A stretch of DNA of 21,459 nucleotides from Desulfurococcales archaeon. Its GTDB lineage: Archaea; Thermoproteota; Thermoprotei_A; Sulfolobales; NBVN01. A program made the translations under genes and the position numbers. The first letter of the stretch is position 1, and each line of letters begins with the position of its first letter. This document shows, in pieces, positions 14,841-21,459 of the stretch. Location: assembly GCA_027061705.1 (NCBI GenBank), contig JAMOVB010000162.1, forward strand, positions 1 through 21,459. The letters run 5' to 3'. The notes below the pieces were generated by a model. The model was not told where the DNA came from. It saw nothing but the letters and a program-made list of their open reading frames with translations, and ran no database searches.

Positions 14841-14899
14841 AACAAGGAAGTACCAACTAAGAGATTACTTAAAAACACACTATGAGGGTGTGAAGCAAT

Positions 14900-15901
14900 A
14901 TGCAGGCACGAATAGGCTGCGTGAGGGTTGCTACTTGGATAACTGTAGCATCCATAATAGTACTGGCACTTTCTTCCTCATTTGTAGGCTTTAGTTCGAC
15001 CAATAAGGTTACGAGTATTAAGTTCCCGTATGTTTTTGGGATAAGTATCACTGGCTATAATAGGACGGCTGATGGTAGGTTCTTTGAGCAGATGGATTTT
15101 AGTGGGAAGGCCTACCTCTACATTAGACCCTATAACTCTACGTTTACGGAGGCTACGTTAAGGCTCGTGGGTACTGTGGCGCCTGGGATAGCGCCCATAT
15201 CTATGACTGAGGGTTGGGTTACCGAGTGTACGGGCAACATAACTAACCTTAACTGCAACGTTAAGCTGGCCAAGCTGAACACGACGAACTACATGAGGTT
15301 TGCCGAGAGGCACGTGAACGTGACTCTGAAGTACTTGATTATGAATAAGTATAACTACGCTTGGGAGGAGAGCACACACCGCTTCATAGGGTTCTTCCCG
15401 TTCTACGTGGTGCCTGATACGAAGATGATCACTAGTAAATCTCCGCCGAAGTACATGTACCTAGGGAGGACTATTGAGCTCTATGGCGATATTATAAATC
15501 AAATAACGGGCACTTGGGGGCCGGAACCTATAACGGTCTTCATAAAAATAGGCCCTCACAAAAACGTCTCACTAACAACACTCGCTTTCGGAGATCCGCA
15601 TCTTAGTTACTTAGAAGTTGATGTAATACATCATTACGTTGTCGCCGCTTCAGGTGTGTTCGAGCTCCCATTTAAGAACTTGGGAGGTGTGTATGTTGGG
15701 AACTACTCACTACTCACGTTCTCGGCTGTTGTCAGTAAGAAGTTCATAGGATTTCTGAAGTCAATAGACAACTACCCTTCGAGCATAAGCATAATTACAT
15801 GGAGATGGTTTGAGCAGATCGTTGCCTTGGGTGTTGCTGTGGCGTCTGGTGTGGGTGTGTTGGCGTACTTTGCTTACAGGAGGTTTAGGGCGAGGCGTTA
15901 G
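14900..15901 (+). CDS. C-terminally anchored surface protein, paralogue 1
   Basis: A 333-residue protein with an N-terminal signal or anchor helix (about 9-33), an extracellular domain rich in NxT/NxS glycosylation sequons, and a C-terminal transmembrane helix (about 308-325) followed by the basic tail YRRFRARR. Motifs shared with the genes at 18899 and 19798 are KYNYAWEE, FIGFFPFYVVPD, YLGRTIEL, VIHHYVV and DNYPSSISIITW. I recognise no known family. It is exposed outside the cell and held by the C-terminal helix. ATG 14900 is preceded by GAGGGTG and by a TATA-like ACTTAAAAA (14867-14875). It lies 2 nt before the next membrane gene. It may act as receptor, immunity or processing partner for the exported protein. 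Confidence 0.75.
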   Translation: MQARIGCVRVATWITVASIIVLALSSSFVGFSSTNKVTSIKFPYVFGISITGYNRTADGRFFEQMDFSGKAYLYIRPYNSTFTEATLRLVGTVAPGIAPISMTEGWVTECTGNITNLNCNVKLAKLNTTNYMRFAERHVNVTLKYLIMNKYNYAWEESTHRFIGFFPFYVVPDTKMITSKSPPKYMYLGRTIELYGDIINQITGTWGPEPITVFIKIGPHKNVSLTTLAFGDPHLSYLEVDVIHHYVVAASGVFELPFKNLGGVYVGNYSLLTFSAVVSKKFIGFLKSIDNYPSSISIITWRWFEQIVALGVAVASGVGVLAYFAYRRFRARR

Positions 15902-15902
15902 T

Positions 15903-16700
15903 ATGAGGGTGCCGTTGCCTTTTAGGGATGCGCTGCAGTCCTACACCGCCTTGGCCATAGTTTTAGGTGGTGTTATCGCTCCCTTAGTTATTGCTTTTAT
16001 GTTGGGTGTCATGCCCAGCTCCTCCTTCTCACTCCCCACGCATGTTTCGAGGCTGGTTCCGCGTAATCGGTCCACCACGTTGCCGGTCCCTATTAAGGTT
16101 GTTAGGTCTTCGAACGTCTCTAAGTCAGTAATGTGTGAGCGTATTAACGTGACTGCCGTTAGGTTGGGGCTTAAGAGTTACTTCACTTCGGTTGGGGCGA
16201 TAGAGTTTATCGTGGCGTGCGTTCTAGCCTCCTTCGTTGTTGGGAGGCCTGTTGAGTATAAGTACTTCTTCCTTGAGGCCCTGCTTAAGGGCGGTAGGCT
16301 TAGGGTCTACGGCGTTAGGTTTTCGGCGTCGCTTGCTGGCGCTGTGTTCATGGCTCTGGCGGCGTCGCTCGTGGCTGCAGCCCCTCCCTACCTGCTCAAC
16401 GCGTACCCTTCCTACGGCGGGTGCTTCGCGACGTGCTCGGCCCTCCTACTGCTCTCGGCGGTGTCCGGCGCCTCGTTCGGGTCGCTGGCAGCGCTCGCTG
16501 TTAGGAGTACTGCGGGCTCCCTACTAGCTGGTCTGGGCTTCGCAGCCCTAGCCGCGGCGACCTCCGTGAAGGGAGGGGGTCTTGAGTCCGTGATAGCCCC
16601 CACCTTCGTTATCTACGGCGGCGACGCCGCCATATACGTGGCGCTACTCGCCACGTTCAACGTGCTCGCTCTATGGAGGGTGGTTAGGATTGAGTACTGA
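15903..16700 (+). CDS. multi-spanning membrane protein (ABC-2-like permease), paralogue 1
   Basis: About 265 residues starting at ATG 15903, one base after the preceding stop; the frame is open further upstream but that part overlaps the previous gene. Helix 1 (about 12-35) is followed by a large extracellular loop with NxS/NxT sites and one cysteine, then about five helices. The cytoplasmic motif VEYKYFFLEALLKGGRLRVY precedes the third helix and recurs in the gene at 20707 (LEYRYFFLEVLETGGRLKAF). The topology and co-occurrence with an ABC ATPase (17117) suggest the membrane half of an ABC-2-type exporter or immunity pump. No clear family signature is seen, so the permease call is inferred from context. 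Confidence 0.65.
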   Translation: MRVPLPFRDALQSYTALAIVLGGVIAPLVIAFMLGVMPSSSFSLPTHVSRLVPRNRSTTLPVPIKVVRSSNVSKSVMCERINVTAVRLGLKSYFTSVGAIEFIVACVLASFVVGRPVEYKYFFLEALLKGGRLRVYGVRFSASLAGAVFMALAASLVAAAPPYLLNAYPSYGGCFATCSALLLLSAVSGASFGSLAALAVRSTAGSLLAGLGFAALAAATSVKGGGLESVIAPTFVIYGGDAAIYVALLATFNVLALWRVVRIEY

Positions 16701-17130
16701 GGACGGTGGTGGCGGGAGGTTCGAGAGGGTTTACGAGGCGTTGCTGAGGGCGCGGGCCGCGGCCCCGTTAATCGTTGTTGCTGTGGCTGTGGCGCTCGCC
16801 GCTTGGGTCATGTATTCGTGGCCGGGGAGCGCTTCAGCAGTGCTTACGGCGCCGCCAGCCCCCTACAGGCAGGTGTTAAGCTCCGGCCAAGTGTTCGCCT
16901 TCGGGAAGGGCGTGTATGAGGTTGTCGTTAGGTCGTACGGCCCCGCCCTCAACGTTAGTGTGGCGTGCGGCTACTGCGGCGGCGGGAAGCCTGTGAGGCT
17001 TCATGGAGTTACCGGCGTTGCCGCGGTTAGGATCAGGTGCTTGGGTGAGGTTGTCGTTAGGGTTAGGGCCGTTATCCCGCCGTTCCATAGGCGCGTGGCT
17101 GAGGTGGTGGTGAGGCGTGTCGCGCCTTGA
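16690..17130 (+). CDS. single-pass membrane protein with extracellular Cys-x-x-Cys
   Basis: A 146-residue protein starting at TTG 16690, overlapping the previous stop by 11 bases. A short cytoplasmic N-terminus is followed by a transmembrane helix (about 24-43, PLIVVAVAVALAAWVMYS) and an outer domain of about 100 residues rich in valine strands. The outer domain has CGYCGGG (about 94-100), a possible redox or metal-binding pair, and a later single cysteine. No family is recognised. It overlaps the ABC ATPase start by 14 bases, so it is probably a subunit of the same complex. A short beta-sandwich accessory protein is a reasonable guess. Confidence 0.6.
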   Translation: MSTEDGGGGRFERVYEALLRARAAAPLIVVAVAVALAAWVMYSWPGSASAVLTAPPAPYRQVLSSGQVFAFGKGVYEVVVRSYGPALNVSVACGYCGGGKPVRLHGVTGVAAVRIRCLGEVVVRVRAVIPPFHRRVAEVVVRRVAP

Positions 17131-17944
17131 GGGGAGGCGGCGCGTAAGGGAGGTTGTCGTTGAGGGGCTTGTTAAGAGGTATAGGTGGTTCGAGCTTAGG
17201 ACGCCGGCACTGAGGTTCGGTAAGGGGCTTAACCTGATCCTAGGCCCCAACGGGTCAGGCAAGTCAACGCTGCTTAAGATAATGGCCGGGCTCGTGCACC
17301 CCAACGCCGGCTCGGTGAGGTACGTTCTGGAGGGCGGTGCGGAGCTACCGCCTGCCAAGGCATGCGGGCTGCTGGGCTTCGTCGCCGAGGACGTTAGGTT
17401 GCCTGACATGAGGGTTTCAGAGATCCTCGAGTACTTCAGTAGGGAGGGGGCGGACGTCGCCGGGGTTGCCGAGCTTATGGGTCTGAAGCCGTACATGAGG
17501 AAGAGGTACTACGAGCTTTCGAACGGTTTTAGGAGGAGGGTTCAGCTAGCGATAGCCCTGCTGGCGGACGCTGAAGTGATAATCATGGACGAGCCCTTCA
17601 GCAACGTTGACGTCCTGATGATAGCGCCGCTCAAGCACCTGGTTAGGGAGTTGGGTAGGGAGAAGGTCGTGATAATAACGAGCCACATAGACCTAAACCT
17701 AGTCCCCGACACCTTAACCGTGCTGAATCAGGGGCGGGTGATATACCATGGTGAGGCTGAGAAGCTCCTTAGGGGCAGGTACCTCATCGAGGTTAGGGTT
17801 GGGGGTAAGGTCCTCAGCGTGGGTGTGGATGAGCTTAACAAGATCCTAAGGGAGGGCGGGGGAGCCGGCGTTGAGGTTCTCAGGATAGTTTCGGAGGACA
17901 CATCCGAGATACTGCAGAAGCTTATCGGGGGCGGAGCCCCCTAA
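17117..17944 (+). CDS. ABC transporter ATP-binding protein of the surface-protein locus
   Basis: A 275-residue ABC ATPase. Walker A is GPNGSGKST (43-51), Walker B VIIMDEPFSNVD (154-165) and the switch histidine ITSHID (187-192). The signature reads LSNGF (134-138) instead of LSGGQ, and the Q-loop position reads GFVAED with no glutamine, so its ATPase cycle may be altered. GTG 17117 overlaps the preceding gene by 14 bases. It is the only ATPase in a locus with two permease-like proteins (15903 and 20707), so it may serve both, or a second ATPase may lie beyond the right edge. The probable task is export of, or immunity to, the exported small proteins. Confidence 0.85.
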   Translation: MSRLEGRRRVREVVVEGLVKRYRWFELRTPALRFGKGLNLILGPNGSGKSTLLKIMAGLVHPNAGSVRYVLEGGAELPPAKACGLLGFVAEDVRLPDMRVSEILEYFSREGADVAGVAELMGLKPYMRKRYYELSNGFRRRVQLAIALLADAEVIIMDEPFSNVDVLMIAPLKHLVRELGREKVVIITSHIDLNLVPDTLTVLNQGRVIYHGEAEKLLRGRYLIEVRVGGKVLSVGVDELNKILREGGGAGVEVLRIVSEDTSEILQKLIGGGAP

Positions 17945-17951
17945 TTACTGG

Positions 17952-17970
17952 GCGTGCTGCCGGAGCACGC
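17952..17970 (+). terminator. perfect hairpin after the ABC ATPase gene
   Basis: GCGTGCT-GCCGG-AGCACGC is a perfect 7-bp G+C-rich stem starting eight bases after the TAA. There is no T-run. It probably marks the 3' end of the first surface-protein operon. Confidence 0.4.
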
Positions 17971-17989
17971 ACCCCGTAACTCGCAACTC

Positions 17990-18087
17990 TATACTGTTTA
18001 AAACACGTTAATGCGTTAGTGGGTAGTGCGCCTGCCTATCACTCACTAGTACAGTAACTGCTTCGGGTTACGGCTTATACTGTTAAA
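17990..18087 (+). repeat. repeated TATACTGTTTAAA boxes upstream of the second exported-protein gene
   Basis: TATACTGTTTAAA (17990-18002) and TATACTGTTAAA (18076-18087) are near-identical direct repeats 86 nt apart. They lie in an A+T-rich leader that also holds TCATATATTTTTT (about 18094-18106). They could be alternative TATA elements or regulator sites for the gene at 18187. A weak ribosome site (GAGGGTAA) precedes its ATG. Confidence 0.35.
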
Positions 18088-18186
18088 TCATGCTCATATA
18101 TTTTTTACTTTAATGAATTCTTTTGTATAATATGAAGTCATGAATAATCGATGTAGGGTGCAATCGTAATATGAGGGTAATACAAT

Positions 18187-18750
18187 ATGAAGTGCGGATC
18201 CAGAGCCATACCGGCACTAATCGCCGCCGCCCTCGCAGCAGCTGTGCTGGCCTACGGAGCCGGCGCCATGGCACTCAGCACCGGGCTTAAGGTACCTCTA
18301 TACGCCAACGCCCTAGTCAGTAAGATCCTCGACACCGGCAGCGACCAGCACGGCTACCTAGGCGGCAGCACCACCATAACGATAGGCGTGTCATACGATG
18401 GCGCGTCGGCGTCCGTCTCCATAACCACTAAGAGCAGTGCTTACGACGCCATGGCAGCCATGCTAATGGGTATCAGGAACACCGAGCTCCACAGGTTCAT
18501 ATCGTACGGTGTCGGCGTCAACAGCCAAGCTAAGGACGGCTGCGGCTTCGCCAACTGGGAGTGCTACTCATTCACGCTACTCAGCCGCGGCCACACCGCC
18601 CCGCCAATGCCTAAGGACGGGTATCAGTACGTCTCAGCCCACGCCTACGCCGACTACAAGGTGCACCACACCTGGTGGTGGGGCCTCTGCCACAGCGACC
18701 ACGTCGACCACCTCACCGTATATCTGTCAGCGAGCGTGTGGAACGCTTAA
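18187..18750 (+). CDS. exported small protein with conserved cysteines, paralogue 2
   Basis: A 187-residue homologue of the protein at 14196. It has a signal sequence (to about residue 30, ending GAMALS) and the shared core GSDQHGYLGGSTTITIGVSY. This is followed by SITTKSSAY, an HRF segment, and KDGCGFANWECYSF with the conserved cysteine pair. The C-terminal part is unusual: very rich in histidine and tryptophan (VHHTWWWGLCHSDHVDHL) with a third cysteine, which suggests metal binding. It is clearly G+C-richer than paralogue 1 (39 of 60 bases at 18361-18420 against 26 of 60 at 14461-14520), so the two copies have separate histories. Same possible roles as paralogue 1. Confidence 0.75.
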   Translation: MKCGSRAIPALIAAALAAAVLAYGAGAMALSTGLKVPLYANALVSKILDTGSDQHGYLGGSTTITIGVSYDGASASVSITTKSSAYDAMAAMLMGIRNTELHRFISYGVGVNSQAKDGCGFANWECYSFTLLSRGHTAPPMPKDGYQYVSAHAYADYKVHHTWWWGLCHSDHVDHLTVYLSASVWNA

Positions 18751-18786
18751 GCGCGTAAGGCCGTAGCGCGTGGTTGGGGGCGGCGG

Positions 18787-18807
18787 GCCTGAACCATAGG
18801 CTTTTTT
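18787..18807 (+). terminator. hairpin plus T-run after the second exported-protein gene
   Basis: GCCT-GAACCAT-AGGC followed by six Ts, 37 nt after the stop. As with the first exported-protein gene, a terminator separates the small exported protein from the anchored surface protein. Confidence 0.5.
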
Positions 18808-18898
18808 AATTTAGTTAAATTCATAAATCCATCGGAAACCCATGGATATGCGTAAACTCTTTATTTCCGTCATATTAAATGTGTGTGAGGTGGTGCGG

Positions 18899-19798
18899 AT
18901 GTACGGTAAGGCGGTAGTCACGGCCGCAGTACTCGCGCTACTGCTCGCCACATACGCGCAGCTAGCCGTGCCTGCCCCGGTAGCGGCGTCCTCAGGCGCT
19001 GCAGGGGGTTGGAGGCTGGTTTACGGGTTAAGCGTTAACGCTGTGCTCTACTACAACATCACGTCGAAGTCCGAGCTCGTGGGGGCTAGGCTCTTCAACG
19101 GTAACGTGCTGATATACCTGAAGCCGCTTAACGCGACCTACGTTGAGGTTAAGGCCGTGTTTAAGGGCGTTGTTGAGGGGGTCGGGAGCGTTAGGGTGTG
19201 CGACTACAGCCTTAAGAACTGCAGGAGCGTCCCCTACCAAGAGTTCCTGAAGCTGACGAACGCAACCTCTAGGGAGGTTAGCGCTTCGGCAACCTTCATC
19301 GTTGATAGGAGGTTTAACTACGCCTGGATGGTCTTGGGTGGCGGTAGGAGGGAATTCGTCGGGTTCCTGCCGCTCTACGTCGTGCCCGACATAAGCTACT
19401 CGAACGCCAGCGAGCATCAGCTACTGTACATGGGTAGAGAGTTAGGCGTTGTTAAGGCTTCTAACGGCGAGCCCCTCCCAGCCCACATCAGCCTCGGCGG
19501 CAGGACGGTCTACGCCATAATGTTCAAGAACCCGTTAGTGACGATCTACGTGATCCACCACTACCCCGTAACCGTTAATGGCTACATACCGGTCCCCGCG
19601 GGCGGGATGGGGACGAACACGACCTTAGGCTACGGGTACTGCTCGGCGTTGAAGGACTTCTACAGCAGCATATTCAAAGTCAATAACTACCCCTCAGGCG
19701 CCGTATCCGTTAGCTGGGGTAAGGTCGCGGTGCTTGCGGCTGCCTTCGGCGGCGCGGCCGCGATCGCAGCCTACGCTGTGGTGAGGCGTAGGAGGTGA
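18899..19798 (+). CDS. C-terminally anchored surface protein, paralogue 2
   Basis: About 299 residues. I prefer ATG 18899 over the upstream in-frame ATG 18842 because GAGGTGGTG (18887-18895) lies just before it, and the resulting N-terminus (MYGKAVVTAAVLALLLATY) is a clean signal sequence. The extracellular domain has sequons and the family motifs FNYAWMV, GGGRREFVGFLPLYVVPD, LLYMGREL, VIHHYPV and NNYPSGAVSVSWG. A C-terminal helix (VAVLAAAFGGAAAIAAYAVV) ends in RRRR. One CDYSLKNC pair may form a disulfide. The stop overlaps the ATG of the third paralogue (TGATG), and both share the helix entry WGKVAVLA, indicating a recent tandem duplication. Confidence 0.75.
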   Translation: MYGKAVVTAAVLALLLATYAQLAVPAPVAASSGAAGGWRLVYGLSVNAVLYYNITSKSELVGARLFNGNVLIYLKPLNATYVEVKAVFKGVVEGVGSVRVCDYSLKNCRSVPYQEFLKLTNATSREVSASATFIVDRRFNYAWMVLGGGRREFVGFLPLYVVPDISYSNASEHQLLYMGRELGVVKASNGEPLPAHISLGGRTVYAIMFKNPLVTIYVIHHYPVTVNGYIPVPAGGMGTNTTLGYGYCSALKDFYSSIFKVNNYPSGAVSVSWGKVAVLAAAFGGAAAIAAYAVVRRRR

Positions 19799-20704
19799 TG
19801 CGGCACGCATCTAACGACCTACGTCCTCCCGGCACTCCTAATTGCAGCGGCCCTCGCCCCACTAACGCAGGCAGGCGTTGGTCACGCTGCCGCAGCACGT
19901 AATGGTGGGTGGAGGCCTGCCTACGTGCTTAGGGTGGAGTTAATCCCGCTGAACAGGCTTGTTAACGGGTCCTACGTCAGTAACGAGGTGTTTAGGGGTA
20001 CGGCCTCGATCTACTTTAGGTTAGTGAATGCCTCATTCCTTAAGGCTAGGGTCGTGCTTAGTGGAAGGCTTGACGTGGTTAAGGGTGAGGAGCTAGTCTG
20101 CAACGGCGCCTACGTCTTAAGCCACTGTAGGCTGCTCGTCAGCAGGTCCGCCAGGTCGCGCTCGGAGCCCTTCAACACAACGCTAACCTACCTGATCTAC
20201 AGGAGGTTTAACTACGCTTGGCTGATCCTAGAGGGCGGTAGGAGGGAATTCATAGGTTTCTTCCCCTACTACGTGTTCCCCGACCTGAGCTTCTCGAATG
20301 TCAGTAAGCTCAACACTGTCTACATGGGTGAGGAGCTCAAGCTGCTTACGGATAACGACACCGGCGGGCCGATGCCGGTCCACGTCAACGTGAGCGGCAC
20401 GGTGCTCTACACGGTCAGGCTTAGCAATAAGTACCTAGCCATATACCTAACGCATCACTACCCGGTTGAGGTCTTCGGCATAGTCACGCTCCCCCAGAAC
20501 CTATTCCACACGAACTCCAGCCTGGCCAGGCTGTACGGCGTCGTGCCTAAGGCCCTGCTCGACACCGTCGCTAAGGCCGACGACTACCCGGCGAACGTGG
20601 TGGTTATCGACTGGGGTAAGGTCGCCGTGCTAGCAGGTGTTGTGGGGGGATGCGTGGCTGCTGCGGCCTACGCCATCCTCAGGAGGAGGGGCGGGAGGGG
20701 CTGA
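19798..20704 (+). CDS. C-terminally anchored surface protein, paralogue 3, start out of frame
   Basis: The body is a third copy of the anchored family: FNYAWLI, EGGRREFIGFFPYYVFPD, VYMGEELKLL, LTHHYPV, DDYPANVVVIDWG and a C-terminal helix with tail RRRGGRG. The same frame upstream encodes a good signal sequence (TTYVLPALLIAAALAPLTQA, about 19814-19873), but no start codon precedes it in frame. GGAGGTG-ATG at 19791-19800 gives a perfect start in another frame; removing one base around 19808-19811 would join them. Otherwise the only in-frame start is GTG 19925, which loses the signal sequence and would leave the protein inside the cell. Either a sequence error or an inactive copy. Confidence 0.65.
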
Positions 20705-20706
20705 GC

Positions 20707-21459
20707 TTGAGGGCCGGGCTGCCGTTCCGCGAGGCGTTCATGTCGGTAGCGGCGCTCGCCCTAGCGGTAGTTGCTGCGGTAGCCCCGCTGGCGACCGCGT
20801 GGTTCCTCGGCGTTATGCCCTACACTAACTACGTGATGTACGAGCACGTGGCTAAGGGCGCGGCGCCTCCCCCGCCGCCAGCCGCCCCAGCCGCGTGCGT
20901 TAAGGTTAATGAGACGGCGAGGCTCTCGAACCTTAAGATCTTCGTGAACGGTGAGAGCGTAGTCACGCTAATACTTGCTGGCGTCGCCGCAGCCCTCACG
21001 CTAGGGCAGTCTCTTGAGTACAGGTACTTCTTCCTTGAGGTTCTCGAGACCGGCGGGAGGCTTAAGGCGTTCGTTAGGAGGTACTCCTCAGTAGCGCTTG
21101 AGGCGGCCTTCATAGCGTGCCTAGCGTCCTCAACTACGGCCGCAGTGCTTAGGCTCTGGTCCGCCTTCCCCAACTACTGGCGGGCGTGGGCGTTCACGTT
21201 CTGGGTTAACCTGCTTGCGTCGGTGATGGGCGCGTCCCTAGCCTCCCTAGCGTCGGCGCTCTCGAGGAGCGTCAGCGGCGGCATACTGAGCGTCATAGGG
21301 TTCGCCGCGCTGGTGGCTGCGGTCTCAAGCAGGTTTAAGGCGCTTGACGCGGTCGTCACGCCCGCCAACATGTACTTCCACGGCGGTTTCGACGCCCTAG
21401 TCTACGCGGCCGCCCTAATACTCTCCAACGCAGCCCTACTCGCCAGGGTGGTGAGGCTT
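20707..21459 (+). CDS. multi-spanning membrane protein (ABC-2-like permease), paralogue 2, cut by window end
   Basis: The frame starts at TTG 20707, two bases after the preceding stop with GGGAGGGG upstream, and stays open to the right edge (251 residues). It is a clear homologue of the gene at 15903. The start MRAGLPFREAF matches MRVPLPFRDAL, LGVMP follows the first helix in both, and LEYRYFFLEVLETGGRLKAF matches VEYKYFFLEALLKGGRLRVY. The ends also agree (TPANMYFHGGFDALVYAA versus APTFVIYGGDAAIYVA). The outer loop differs: a proline/alanine-rich stretch (APPPPPAAPAA) replaces the sequon-rich loop. Judging by the paralogue it lacks only a few residues. A second single-pass protein and ATPase may follow outside the window. 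Confidence 0.7.
   Translation, partial: MRAGLPFREAFMSVAALALAVVAAVAPLATAWFLGVMPYTNYVMYEHVAKGAAPPPPPAAPAACVKVNETARLSNLKIFVNGESVVTLILAGVAAALTLGQSLEYRYFFLEVLETGGRLKAFVRRYSSVALEAAFIACLASSTTAAVLRLWSAFPNYWRAWAFTFWVNLLASVMGASLASLASALSRSVSGGILSVIGFAALVAAVSSRFKALDAVVTPANMYFHGGFDALVYAAALILSNAALLARVVRL

Noticed and set aside
16876..17496. 206-residue minus-strand open frame
   Set aside because: Antisense to the single-pass protein and the ABC ATPase, whose motifs are clear; long antisense frames are common in G+C-rich genes.
19028..19417. 129-residue minus-strand open frame
   Set aside because: Antisense shadow of the second anchored surface protein, which shares motifs with two paralogues.
1..21459. 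CRISPR array or insertion sequence
   Set aside because: No regularly spaced repeats, cas genes, transposase motifs or paired terminal repeats with a transposase were found.

Overview
The window reads as a thermophilic archaeon, most likely Thermoproteota (Crenarchaeota). The reasons are archaeal TATA boxes (e.g. CTTATAAG at 3192-3199), at least one leaderless start, GTG/TTG starts, AGG-rich arginine codon use, and archaeal-type HerA, NurA and archaeosine-pathway proteins. There is no rRNA, tRNA, CRISPR array or intact insertion sequence. No species is assigned.

Layout. (1) 1-2302: a minus-strand winged-helix regulator running off the left edge, divergent from an ABC-2 type exporter (ATPase plus permease), with repeated GTTGACTG motifs between them. 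(2) 2303-3868: a small two-helix membrane protein on the minus strand, a decayed VapBC toxin-antitoxin pair, and a HAD-family phosphatase whose start codon and domain lie in different frames. (3) 3936-13501: an A+T-richer five-gene block, the centre of interest. It encodes a TGT/DpdA-like transglycosylase, a stand-alone ArcS-like domain protein, a NurA-type nuclease, a HerA-type hexameric ATPase and a 1478-residue AAA+ coiled-coil ATPase. (4) 13502-14195: about 700 bases without a convincing gene. (5) 14196-21459: a partly duplicated secretion/surface locus. It holds two paralogous small exported proteins with conserved cysteines, three paralogous surface proteins anchored by a C-terminal helix, two paralogous multi-spanning membrane proteins, one single-pass protein and one ABC ATPase. 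The last gene runs off the right edge.

Main inference. Genes 3936-5828 look like a DNA 7-deazaguanine writer: a DpdA-like enzyme would exchange guanine for preQ0 in DNA, and an ArcS-like enzyme would then alter the inserted base, as ArcS does in tRNA. Genes 5917-13501 (NurA, HerA, giant ATPase) look like the matching restriction or effector arm. This arm has its own promoter, and a perfect 8+8 bp palindrome lies between its TATA box and its GTG start. An archaeal modification-restriction system that borrows both archaeosine-pathway steps and the HerA-NurA machinery would be new to me. The function is inferred from motifs and gene order only.

The 14196-21459 locus resembles an exported-peptide (archaeocin-like) system with surface partners and an ABC complex. 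That is also an inference from architecture.

Four genes (1-497, 2947-3052, 3234-3868, 19798-20704) need a small frame change to join a good start to the recognisable protein. This suggests either homopolymer/assembly errors or genuine decay.
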